From JAWLCQ01 sp041687095 (GTDB lineage: Bacteria; Planctomycetota; Phycisphaerae; SM23-33), in the NCBI GenBank assembly GCA_041687095.1, contig JAWLCQ010000260.1:1-5633 (forward strand): a stretch of 5,633 nt of DNA, in the 5' to 3' direction. How positions within the stretch are numbered: the first letter of the stretch is position 1; the number at the start of each line of letters is the position of its first letter. A program made the position numbers and the translations under genes. Shown piece after piece: positions 1 through 5,593 of the stretch. The notes below the pieces were generated by a model. The model was not told the origin of the DNA, did no database searches, and was given only the letters and a program-made list of their open reading frames with translations.

Positions 1-1
1 G

Positions 2-469
2 GGCGTTGGGGCCTCCGCGTGCTGCTGCTCGTCCGCGGCGGAAGGTGCGGAGGAGGGGGAGGATCACGCGGGCTGCTGCGCGGACGTGTTCGGGAAGCGG
101 GGGGGGAGCGATGCGGGCGGGACTCCAAGCGCGGGCAATGGGGGGGCTGCGGGTGCGGATGCGTCCGCGGGTTCACCGGCGGGGCCGCCCTCCGCGTCCA
201 CGGCCACCGAGAGCAAGCGGGCGTTCGGGGCGCTCATGCAGTCGGTCGCCAAGGCGGGGCTGCTCGATGAGCGGACGAAGGAGCTTATCACCTTCGCCAC
301 CGTCGTCCTCGCCCGGTGCGAACCGTGCGTCGCGGTGCATGTGAAGAAGGCGGCGGCGATGGGCATCACCCGCCCCGAACTCGACGAAGCCGCCTGGATC
401 GCCACCGCCATGGGCGGGGCGCCCGTGTGGATGTTCTACCAGGAGCAGATGGCGAAAGCGTCGGAGTGA
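2..469 (+). CDS. Carboxymuconolactone decarboxylase/AhpD-like protein, 5' end outside window
   Basis: The C-terminal ~85 residues form a CMD/AhpD-like domain. Counting from the GTG at 86, Glu66, Cys78 (in CEPC), Cys81 and His85 have the spacing of the AhpD thiol and proton-relay residues (Glu, CxxC, then His four residues after the second Cys), so a thiol-disulfide or peroxidase-linked role is more likely than decarboxylation. The substrate is unknown. The frame stays open to the left edge: before the GTG come 28 codons with a Cys triplet (20-28), an acidic stretch and a Cys pair (74-79). About 40 residues of Gly/Ala/Ser/Pro linker then lead into the domain. The GTG at 86 has no well-placed Shine-Dalgarno (a GGAGGA lies about 21 nt upstream), and no other start codon occurs upstream in the visible frame, so the true start is probably beyond the window. 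A shorter protein starting at 86 remains possible. The gene converges on the antitoxin gene with only 7 bp between the stops and no terminator visible. Confidence 0.85.
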   Translation, partial: GVGASACCCSSAAEGAEEGEDHAGCCADVFGKRGGSDAGGTPSAGNGGAAGADASAGSPAGPPSASTATESKRAFGALMQSVAKAGLLDERTKELITFATVVLARCEPCVAVHVKKAAAMGITRPELDEAAWIATAMGGAPVWMFYQEQMAKASE

Positions 470-476
470 TTTCGCC

Positions 477-689
477 TCAAGCGGAAACGCGGATCTGCCG
501 GGCGCGCTCGTCGAGTTCCCGGATCATGTCTTGCAGTGCGGCGACCTCCGTTTCGTCGAACATCGCCTCCCCACACTGCGAGCAGATCCACGCAGGAACG
601 TCGTCCACCGCGATGTGGTAACCGTTGCGATCGATCGAGAACTTGGCGGTTCCTCGTTTCAGCTCGCCCTTACAGTGCATGCATTCCAT
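477..689 (-). CDS. YgiT-type zinc-finger protein, predicted antitoxin
   Basis: This 70-residue protein has two CxxC pairs, Cys3/Cys6 and Cys36/Cys39, about 30 residues apart. That is the layout of the N-terminal zinc finger of the MqsA/YgiT antitoxin group. A charged, probably helical tail (residues ~45-67) follows. No helix-turn-helix DNA-binding domain like that of full-length MqsA is present, so it is a finger-only member. The ATG at 689 was chosen because it overlaps the stop of the upstream toxin gene as TGATG and has an AGAGGA Shine-Dalgarno (697-702) with a 7-nt spacer. A farther start at 722 would add 11 residues and overlap the toxin gene by 34 nt. In DUF4258/YgiT pairs this partner is taken to neutralise the toxin by direct contact. 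That role is a family-level prediction not tested here. The low GC matches the toxin gene and differs from all neighbours. Confidence 0.85.
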   Translation of the reverse strand: MECMHCKGELKRGTAKFSIDRNGYHIAVDDVPAWICSQCGEAMFDETEVAALQDMIRELDERARQIRVSA

Positions 690-1015
690 CAGCGAATCCT
701 CTCGCGAAACCCGTTGTGCCATGCGGAAGCGTCAGGCACGTATGCCGTGATTATAGCCAAATACTCCCGCTTCGGGGAACACACAACGTGCAGGGGACGG
801 CCATCATCACATGACCCGAGGATGAGGCAACTGTGTCCGCGCACGTCTTCCGGGTAGTCCTCGATCATCTCACCGACTTCCACTGCACTTCTCACGTCGC
901 GACTGGTGATCATGCGTTCCGGTCGTGACATCTGCCGAACGGCATGCGGCAGGAACAGCATCCTCTGCCGGGAAGCCTCGCGCACCCGATCCAGGAATGT
1001 CGGTTCCGAATGCAC
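689..1015 (-). CDS. DUF4258 domain protein, predicted toxin of a TA pair
   Basis: This 108-residue protein matches the DUF4258 pattern as I know it: an N-terminal helix with LDRVREAS, then FLPHAVRQMS (His24), a GEMIEDYPED turn (residues 48-57), RGHSCLILG (59-67), GRPLHVVCSPK (72-82), AIITAYVPD (87-95), Trp99 and a basic C-terminus ending RIR. DUF4258 proteins are small predicted toxins usually encoded next to YgiT-type zinc-finger proteins, as here; the biochemical target is not established from this sequence. The GTG at 1015 is preferred because it keeps the conserved LDR..R helix and has a GGAGGT at 1028-1033. The 12-nt spacer is long. A GTG at 985 or ATG at 961 would drop part of the conserved start and lacks a good ribosome site. 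The gene begins 8 nt after the activase stop and is coupled to the antitoxin by TGATG. GC across 661-900 is 138 of 240 bases, far below the flanking activase gene. Confidence 0.85.
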   Translation of the reverse strand: MHSEPTFLDRVREASRQRMLFLPHAVRQMSRPERMITSRDVRSAVEVGEMIEDYPEDVRGHSCLILGSCDDGRPLHVVCSPKREYLAIITAYVPDASAWHNGFRERIR

Positions 1016-1023
1016 GACTGGCT

Positions 1024-4000
1024 CTATACCTCCGCCAGTTCGCGCTGGACCTCGCTCCCCACCCCGCGCAGGACGCCCTTGGAGTCCAGGTAGGCCTCGC
1101 AGCGGGTCATCACGCCCGCGTCGTTGCCGTGCCCGTCGAACTGCAGGGACAGGAACGGTTTGCCGCTGGCGGTGCGGACGAAGTGCTTGATGAACGAATC
1201 GGGCCCGCACTTGAAGTTCGTGATGTACACGATGTGCAGGTTGCGGTGGCGGCCGACGACCTTGGCGGCGGCGAGGATCTTGCGGCCCAGCGCCCAGTAC
1301 ATGTTGTCGTTCACGTCGCGGATGGGCTCATCGGCGAGGGGGAGGAAGTCCAGGGGGATGCAGTTGACCCCGTAGTCGTCGCGGAGCTTACGGGCGACGG
1401 AGAGGTTCACGCCCGCGTCGTGCACGTTGTAGGGGCGGCCCACCAGGACGATGCCCACCGCCCCCGTCCGCTCCAGCGTGTGCAGCGCCTCCGTCCCCGC
1501 GGTGTGGATGCGGGCGGCGAAGGCGTCCTGGGCGGCGAAGGCGGCGTCGACGGCGGCGGCGACGCGGGCTTTCGCCACGCCCATCGCCGCGAAGAACTCC
1601 TGGAGTTCGCGCTTCACGGTGGGGCGGCCCTCGGCGAAGTGGACGGTGGGGGTCAGGAACCGTTTGGCCGCCTCGCGGAGCTGGGGGGCGCGGCGGACGA
1701 CGAACGGCAGCGTCTGGTGCCACGGGCACAGGTGCGCCTCGAGGCCCATCTCCCCGCCCTCGGCGGAGAGGATGTTGGGCAGGAGGATGCGGTCGGCGCC
1801 CTTGTCTATCAGGTTCACCACGTGCCCGTGGGCGATGATGATCGGGTAGCAGGGCTCGGCGACGACGGTCTGCAGGCCCGCCGACGCGATCCGCTTGTTC
1901 GTCGGGTCGCTCAGCACGGTGCGATACCCGCAACCCGCCAGCAGCGTCCGCCAGAACGGCAGGGACTCCCAGGCGAACATCGTCATCGGGATCCCCACCA
2001 GCGGGGCCGTCTCGGGCACGGCCGGCAGGTGCGACTCGTCCAGCAGCCACTCCATCCGCATCTTCACCAGGTCGGCGATGACGGGCGTTCGGCCGGTCTT
2101 GACCTGCTTGCGGAAGCGGTCGGAGCACTTGTCGCCCCAGTAGGTCTTCTCGCCCTCGACGGTGAACTCCTGGATCTGGCAGGAGTTCGAGCAGCCCTTG
2201 CACGTGAACTCGCGGAGGGAGTAGTCCACCTGGGACAGGTCGTACCCGCGGAAGCGGGACGGTCCGTTGGTTCCGGGGGTCTCGTTGGGCAGGGCGGGGG
2301 CCCCGTCGCGGACGTAGACGCCCGGATCGGTGGGGGTGTTGGAGGGCTTGGGAGCGGCCGGGGGCGTCTGCGTCGCCACGCGGATCTCGGCCGCCCGCCG
2401 GGACTGCTCGTGCTTGTCCTTCGCCAGCAGCGCCGCCCCGATCGCCCCGATGACCCCGTTGTGGGGCGGGACGATGATCTTCTTGCCCGTGACGGCGGCG
2501 AAGGCGGCGGCGACGGCGTCGTTGTAGGCGGTGCCGCCCTGGAAGTAGACGGAGTCCCCGATCTTGCGCCCGCGGACGACGCGGTTGATGTAGTTGTAGA
2601 CGACCGAGTAGGCGAGCCCGGCGACGAGGTCGGGCTTGCGCGCCCCGCGCTGGAGGTAGTTGTTCACGTCGCGTTCCATGAACACCGTGCACCGCTCGCC
2701 CAGGCGGATGGGGGCCCTGCTGGACATCGCCAGCTGGGCGAACTCGCCCTTGATGGCGATTTCGAGCTCCTCCGCCCGCTCCTCCAGGAACGAGCCGGTC
2801 CCGGCGGCGCAGGCCTCGTTCATGGTGAAGTCCACCACCACCCCGTCCTGCAGGGAGATGTACTTGGAGTCCTGCCCGCCGATCTCGAAGATCGTGTCGG
2901 GCACCCGCCCGTCGAGCATGGTCCGCCCCACGAAGGTCGAGCCCGTCTTGTGCGCGGTGATCTCGTCGTTGACGGTATCGGCCCCGATGAGTTCCCCGAT
3001 GAGTTCGCGCCCCGAGCCCGTCGTCCCCACGCCCTGGATGTGGAGCTTCTCGCCCCATTCGCGCTCGATCTCGGCGAGGCCCTCGGTGACGACCTCGATG
3101 GGGCGGCCCTGCGTGCGGACGTAGATCTCCTTGACCATGCGGCCGGCGTGGTCGATGACGACGAGGTTGGTGGACACGCTCCCGATGTCGATGCCCAGGT
3201 ACGCGTCGACGGTCCCGTCGATTTTCGCGGGGGGGGGGTAGGGCTTGACGCGGTCGCGGAGGAGGATGACGTTCTCCATCGTCAGCGGCTGCTGGCGGGG
3301 GAAGCCTTCGGCGTCGTCGGAGTCCTCGGCGCGGAGGTCGTTGAGGCGGGCGAAGTTGGCGGGCGCCTTCGCCCCCATCGCCGCCAGTGCGGCCCCGGCG
3401 GCCCCGACGTGGGCGGCCGCCCGCGGGACGACCAGGTCCGTCTCCGAGAGGTTGAAGGCCTCGCGGAGGCTTTGGACGACGGCGGGGTTGGCGGTCAGGC
3501 CCCCGATGAAGGCGACGGGGGTGGCGATCTCGTGCGAGCGCACGACGGAGGTCTGGAAGTTGCGGGCGACGGCGTCGCAGAGTCCGCGGAGGACCTCCGA
3601 GGGCTCGTAGCCCTTCTGCTGGGCGTGGATCATGTCGCTCTTGGCGAAGACGCTGCAGCGGCCCGCCACTTGGGCGGCGCGGTCGGCGGCGAGGGCGATG
3701 GTGCCCACCTCCTCCGTCGCGTAGCGGAGGCGTCCGGCCTGCTGGTCGATGAACGAGCCCGTCCCGGCGGCGCAGTCCCCGTTGGTGGCGTAGTTGACGA
3801 TGGAGTAGGCCCCATCGTCCTCGCGGTGGAGGAGGAGGTACTTGCTGCTCTCCCCGCCCATTTCGAAGACGGTGCGGGCGTCGACGCCCAGGGCGGTGAG
3901 GCCCAGGGCGGCGGCCTTGAACTCGTTGACGTAGTGGGCTTCGAGCGTCTGGGCGAGCAGGCGTGCCCCCGAGCCCGTGAACGTCAGCCCCGCCAGGTCC

Positions 4001-4230
4001 GCGGGGGGGAGGACGGAGAGCAGCTCATCGAGCAGCGCCGCCGCCGCCGCCGCGGGGCGGCCCTTGGTGCGGCGGTACTCGGAGATGTAGAGTACCGCGT
4101 CAGGCAGCCCGGCGTCCTCAACCCGCGAGAAGCACCCCGGAGGGACCAGGCGCACCGCGTCCGCAGCGTCCACGATCAAGGCGGCCGTCGCGCTGACGGC
4201 GCCTACGTCAATGCCCAGATAACAACCCAT
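1024..4230 (-). CDS. Tandem BadF/HgdC-type acyl-CoA dehydratase activase fused to DUF2229/HgdB-like region
   Basis: This is a 1068-residue protein. Domain 1 (~1-300) opens with the ASKHA phosphate motif GIDVGAVSA (6-14) and has NGDCAAGTGSF (Cys153) and RCSVFAKSD (Cys192). Domain 2 (~342-605) has GIDIGSVST (346-354), GGQDSK (451-456), NEACAAGTGSF (Cys474) and RCTVFMERD (Cys514). In HgdC these two cysteines from each subunit hold the [4Fe-4S] cluster bridging a homodimer, so the tandem domains probably form an internal dimer. A Pro/Thr-rich linker (~610-660) leads to FTCKGCSNSC (Cys677, 680, 684) plus Cys702, then a DUF2229/HgdB-like region (~743-1045) with EPCYP (793), HLCPW (835) and FKCGPD (1008). 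Activases use ATP to transfer one low-potential electron to a dehydratase or reductase Fe-S protein. Partner and substrate here are unknown. From memory, many fused homologues are nearer 1,400 residues, so this is a short form. The start at 4230 has AAGGAG with a 10-nt spacer and begins directly at the first ATPase strand; an ATG 18 codons upstream lacks family sequence. Confidence 0.93.
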   Translation of the reverse strand: MGCYLGIDVGAVSATAALIVDAADAVRLVPPGCFSRVEDAGLPDAVLYISEYRRTKGRPAAAAAALLDELLSVLPPADLAGLTFTGSGARLLAQTLEAHYVNEFKAAALGLTALGVDARTVFEMGGESSKYLLLHREDDGAYSIVNYATNGDCAAGTGSFIDQQAGRLRYATEEVGTIALAADRAAQVAGRCSVFAKSDMIHAQQKGYEPSEVLRGLCDAVARNFQTSVVRSHEIATPVAFIGGLTANPAVVQSLREAFNLSETDLVVPRAAAHVGAAGAALAAMGAKAPANFARLNDLRAEDSDDAEGFPRQQPLTMENVILLRDRVKPYPPPAKIDGTVDAYLGIDIGSVSTNLVVIDHAGRMVKEIYVRTQGRPIEVVTEGLAEIEREWGEKLHIQGVGTTGSGRELIGELIGADTVNDEITAHKTGSTFVGRTMLDGRVPDTIFEIGGQDSKYISLQDGVVVDFTMNEACAAGTGSFLEERAEELEIAIKGEFAQLAMSSRAPIRLGERCTVFMERDVNNYLQRGARKPDLVAGLAYSVVYNYINRVVRGRKIGDSVYFQGGTAYNDAVAAAFAAVTGKKIIVPPHNGVIGAIGAALLAKDKHEQSRRAAEIRVATQTPPAAPKPSNTPTDPGVYVRDGAPALPNETPGTNGPSRFRGYDLSQVDYSLREFTCKGCSNSCQIQEFTVEGEKTYWGDKCSDRFRKQVKTGRTPVIADLVKMRMEWLLDESHLPAVPETAPLVGIPMTMFAWESLPFWRTLLAGCGYRTVLSDPTNKRIASAGLQTVVAEPCYPIIIAHGHVVNLIDKGADRILLPNILSAEGGEMGLEAHLCPWHQTLPFVVRRAPQLREAAKRFLTPTVHFAEGRPTVKRELQEFFAAMGVAKARVAAAVDAAFAAQDAFAARIHTAGTEALHTLERTGAVGIVLVGRPYNVHDAGVNLSVARKLRDDYGVNCIPLDFLPLADEPIRDVNDNMYWALGRKILAAAKVVGRHRNLHIVYITNFKCGPDSFIKHFVRTASGKPFLSLQFDGHGNDAGVMTRCEAYLDSKGVLRGVGSEVQRELAEV
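1028..1033 (-). promoter_or_regulatory. Shine-Dalgarno of toxin gene inside the end of the activase gene
   Basis: Read on the minus strand this is GGAGGT, 12 nt before the GTG at 1015. It lies in the last sense codons of the activase gene, just before its TAG (1024-1026). A ribosome ending on the activase message therefore stops on top of the toxin gene's initiation site, which suggests translational coupling. The long spacer and GTG start point to modest initiation. Confidence 0.6.
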
Positions 4231-4240
4231 GGCCGAATCG

Positions 4241-4246
4241 CTCCTT
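4241..4246 (-). promoter_or_regulatory. Shine-Dalgarno fixing the activase start
   Basis: Minus-strand AAGGAG (inside AAAAGGAG) stands 10 nt before the ATG at 4230. It supports that ATG over the in-frame ATG at 4284, which would add 18 residues unlike the family N-terminus. Confidence 0.75.
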
Positions 4247-4274
4247 TTGCCTACCGATGGCCCGAAGTCCGACC

Positions 4275-4283
4275 ATTCTAGCA
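4275..4283 (-). promoter_or_regulatory. Extended -10-like promoter candidate for the activase gene
   Basis: The minus strand reads TGCTAGAAT: TG, one base, then TAGAAT, one mismatch from TATAAT. No -35 box is visible at 16-18 bp, which is tolerable for extended -10 promoters. Transcription would start near 4268 and give a leader of about 38 nt. It is one of few A/T-containing stretches in this GC-rich gap, so it stands out, but the match is short and the host's sigma-factor preference is unknown. Confidence 0.4.
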
Positions 4284-4323
4284 CGAAGGGAGCGTTTGGG
4301 GGAGGGGGAACCCGGGGAAGGTG

Positions 4324-4399
4324 AGAGGTGAGAGGGTAGAGGTGAGAGTCCGCCGGAAAGCCTGGTCTGCCGAACCCGAACCTCTACCCTCTCACCTCT
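4324..4399. repeat. Perfect 20-bp inverted repeat with 36-nt loop
   Basis: The arms at 4324-4343 and 4380-4399 are exact reverse complements (left arm begins AGAGGTGAGAGG, right arm ends CCTCTCACCTCT). The left arm sits in a run of GTGAGAG/AGAGGT repeats (4321-4348). The structure begins 16 nt past the dehydrogenase stop and lies 94 nt before the activase start, between two minus-strand genes. No T-run follows it on the minus strand, so it is not a textbook intrinsic terminator. It could act as a transcript-end or stabilising stem, or be an extragenic repeat family member. Confidence 0.85.
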
Positions 4400-4415
4400 A
4401 CTCTTCTGCCTTCTA

Positions 4416-5363
4416 TCAGCCCACGACGTTCTGCGGGGTTCCGGCGGCGAAGGCGCGGAGGTTGGCGGCGGCGGTGGCGAGGAGGCGGGCGCGGGCGGAG
4501 CGGGTGGCCCAGGCGATGTGCGGGGTGACGAGGCAGTTCCTCGCAGTCAGCAGCGGGTTGTCGGGGGCGGGGGGTTCGGTGGACAGGACATCGACGGCGG
4601 CGCCGGCGAGACGGCCGGCGCTGAGGGCGGAGGCGAGGGCGGGTTCGTCGATGAGCGGGCCGCGGCCGGTGTTGATGAGGAAGGCGGAGGGCTTCATCAT
4701 CGCCAGGCGCTGGGCGTTGATGAGGTGGCGGGTGGCGTCGGTGAGGGGGCAGTGGAGGGAGACGACGTCGCTGGTCCGCAGGAGCGTGTCGAGGTCCACG
4801 CTCTCGATGCCCTCAATGGTGCTTCCCGAGCGCGTGGAGGCGATCGCACGCATTCCGAACGCCCGGGCGATCCGCGCTACCGCCTGCCCGATCCGCCCGA
4901 GCCCCACGAGGCCCATCGTGAGCCCCTGGAGTTCCACGAGCGGGAAGTCCCAGTAGGCGAAGTCGGGCGACTGGGACCAGCGGCCTTCCCGCGCACCGTC
5001 GGAGTGGGCCCCGACGTGGTGGCAGAGTTCCAGCAGCAGGGCGAAGGTGAACTGCGCGACGGGCTCGGTGGCGTAGGCGGGGATGTTGGTGACGACGATC
5101 CCCCGCTCGCGGGCGGCGGGGATGTCCACGACGTTGTACCCCGTCGCGAGCACACCGATGTACCGCAGGTCCGGGAGGGCGTCGAGTACGGGGCGGTCGA
5201 AGACCACCTTGTTCGTCAGCACGGCCGAGGCGTCGCGGGCGCGCTCGACGGTCTGCTCGGGCGGGGTGCGGTCGTACACCGTCAGCTCGCCCAGGGCCTC
5301 GATCTGCGCCCAGTCCAGGTCACCGGGGTTCACCGTGTATCCGTCGAGAATAACGATCTTCAC
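4416..5363 (-). CDS. D-2-hydroxyacid dehydrogenase (glycerate/hydroxypyruvate reductase type)
   Basis: This is a complete 315-residue NAD(P)-dependent oxidoreductase that interconverts 2-oxo acids and (R)-2-hydroxy acids in the cytoplasm. The substrate-binding part covers ~1-100 and the C-terminal end, with ATGYNVVD (73-80) matching the substrate loop. The nucleotide-binding part (~101-283) has GLGRIGQ (Gly154, Gly156, Gly159). The catalytic set is present: Arg234 in NTGRGP, Glu263 in STEPP and His282 in TPHIAW. The opening LDGYTVNPGDLDW and VYDRTPPE resemble glycerate dehydrogenase/hydroxypyruvate reductase members, but the substrate is not certain. After the second Rossmann strand the sequence is STRSGS (176-181), with Arg178 and no Asp, which favours NADP(H) over NAD(H) (inference). 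The GTG at 5363 has AAGGAG with a 6-nt spacer and starts right at the first strand; the frame continues upstream into repeat DNA but without family sequence. The activase follows after 185 nt holding an inverted repeat, so cotranscription is possible but not shown. Confidence 0.95.
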   Translation of the reverse strand: MKIVILDGYTVNPGDLDWAQIEALGELTVYDRTPPEQTVERARDASAVLTNKVVFDRPVLDALPDLRYIGVLATGYNVVDIPAARERGIVVTNIPAYATEPVAQFTFALLLELCHHVGAHSDGAREGRWSQSPDFAYWDFPLVELQGLTMGLVGLGRIGQAVARIARAFGMRAIASTRSGSTIEGIESVDLDTLLRTSDVVSLHCPLTDATRHLINAQRLAMMKPSAFLINTGRGPLIDEPALASALSAGRLAGAAVDVLSTEPPAPDNPLLTARNCLVTPHIAWATRSARARLLATAAANLRAFAAGTPQNVVG

Positions 5364-5369
5364 TTCCTG

Positions 5370-5375
5370 CTCCTT
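5370..5375 (-). promoter_or_regulatory. Shine-Dalgarno fixing the dehydrogenase start
   Basis: Minus-strand AAGGAG lies 6 nt before the GTG at 5363 and settles that start against the much longer open frame running upstream. A perfect 20-bp palindrome begins only 3 nt farther upstream (5379), so the leader may fold just before the ribosome site. Confidence 0.8.
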
Positions 5376-5378
5376 ACC

Positions 5379-5427
5379 CTTCTCCCCCGGGGGAGAAGAT
5401 GTCGCGTAGCGACAGATGAGGGGGGCC
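5379..5427 (-). repeat. Intergenic hairpin repeat, copy A
   Basis: It contains a perfect 20-bp palindrome (5379-5398, centre CCCCCGGGGG) and a second hairpin (5400-5414) with arms TGTCGC and GCGACA around GTA. Read on the minus strand it goes GGCCCCCCTCA, then TCGCTACGC, then TCTCCCCCGGGGGAG, the same order of blocks as copy B on the plus strand. It looks like a dispersed extragenic element. It ends 15 bp upstream of the dehydrogenase start codon. Confidence 0.75.
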
Positions 5428-5535
5428 TTTGACAACCAGCGGCGTTTGAACTCGTGTGCGATCAAGGGCCGCGGGGCCGAACAGCGCCCCGGGGGCGTTC
5501 TCCGTTGCGAGTCCCCGCGCGTGTTGGTCGGTGAG

Positions 5536-5584
5536 GGCCCCCTCACCCCCCTCGCTGCGCTCGGGGACCTCTCCCCGAGGGGCT
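5536..5584 (+). repeat. Intergenic hairpin repeat, copy B (inverted relative to copy A)
   Basis: Plus-strand blocks GGCCCCCTCA, TCGCTGCGC and TCTCCCCGAGGGG align with copy A read in reverse complement. It has its own stems: CTCGGGGA (5560-5567) with TCCCCGAG (5572-5579), and GGTGAGGG (5530-5537) with CCCTCACC (5540-5547). It lies just after the likely end of the right-edge minus-strand gene, so its stem may serve as a transcript-end hairpin, but no T-run follows. Confidence 0.7.
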
Positions 5585-5593
5585 GTCTCTTTA

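Noticed and set aside
1016..1210. N-terminal extension of the toxin frame to an ATG at 1210
   Set aside because: It would lie inside the activase gene in another frame and gives Arg-rich sequence. The DUF4258 similarity begins only after the GTG at 1015.
1388..3058. Minus-strand frame of 556 codons overlapping the activase gene in another frame
   Set aside because: It is a +1-type shadow rich in Arg/Gly/Pro inside a well-supported gene.
925..4281. Open plus-strand frame of 1118 codons opposite the activase gene
   Set aside because: It is an antisense shadow of a high-GC gene. Its product is a monotonous Gly/Val/Asp/Glu/Arg mixture with no recognisable domain, while the opposite strand has clear activase motifs throughout.
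4324..4399. Inverted repeat as an intrinsic terminator of the dehydrogenase gene
   Set aside because: The loop is 36 nt and no T-tract follows on the minus strand, so it was kept as a repeat only.
4518..5432. Plus-strand frame of 304 codons opposite the dehydrogenase
   Set aside because: It is antisense to a gene with all catalytic residues and has repetitive Gly/Glu/Val composition and no motif.
5429..5434. Perfect TTGACA on the plus strand as a -35 box
   Set aside because: No acceptable -10 box lies 16-18 bp downstream, and no plus-strand gene follows in the window.
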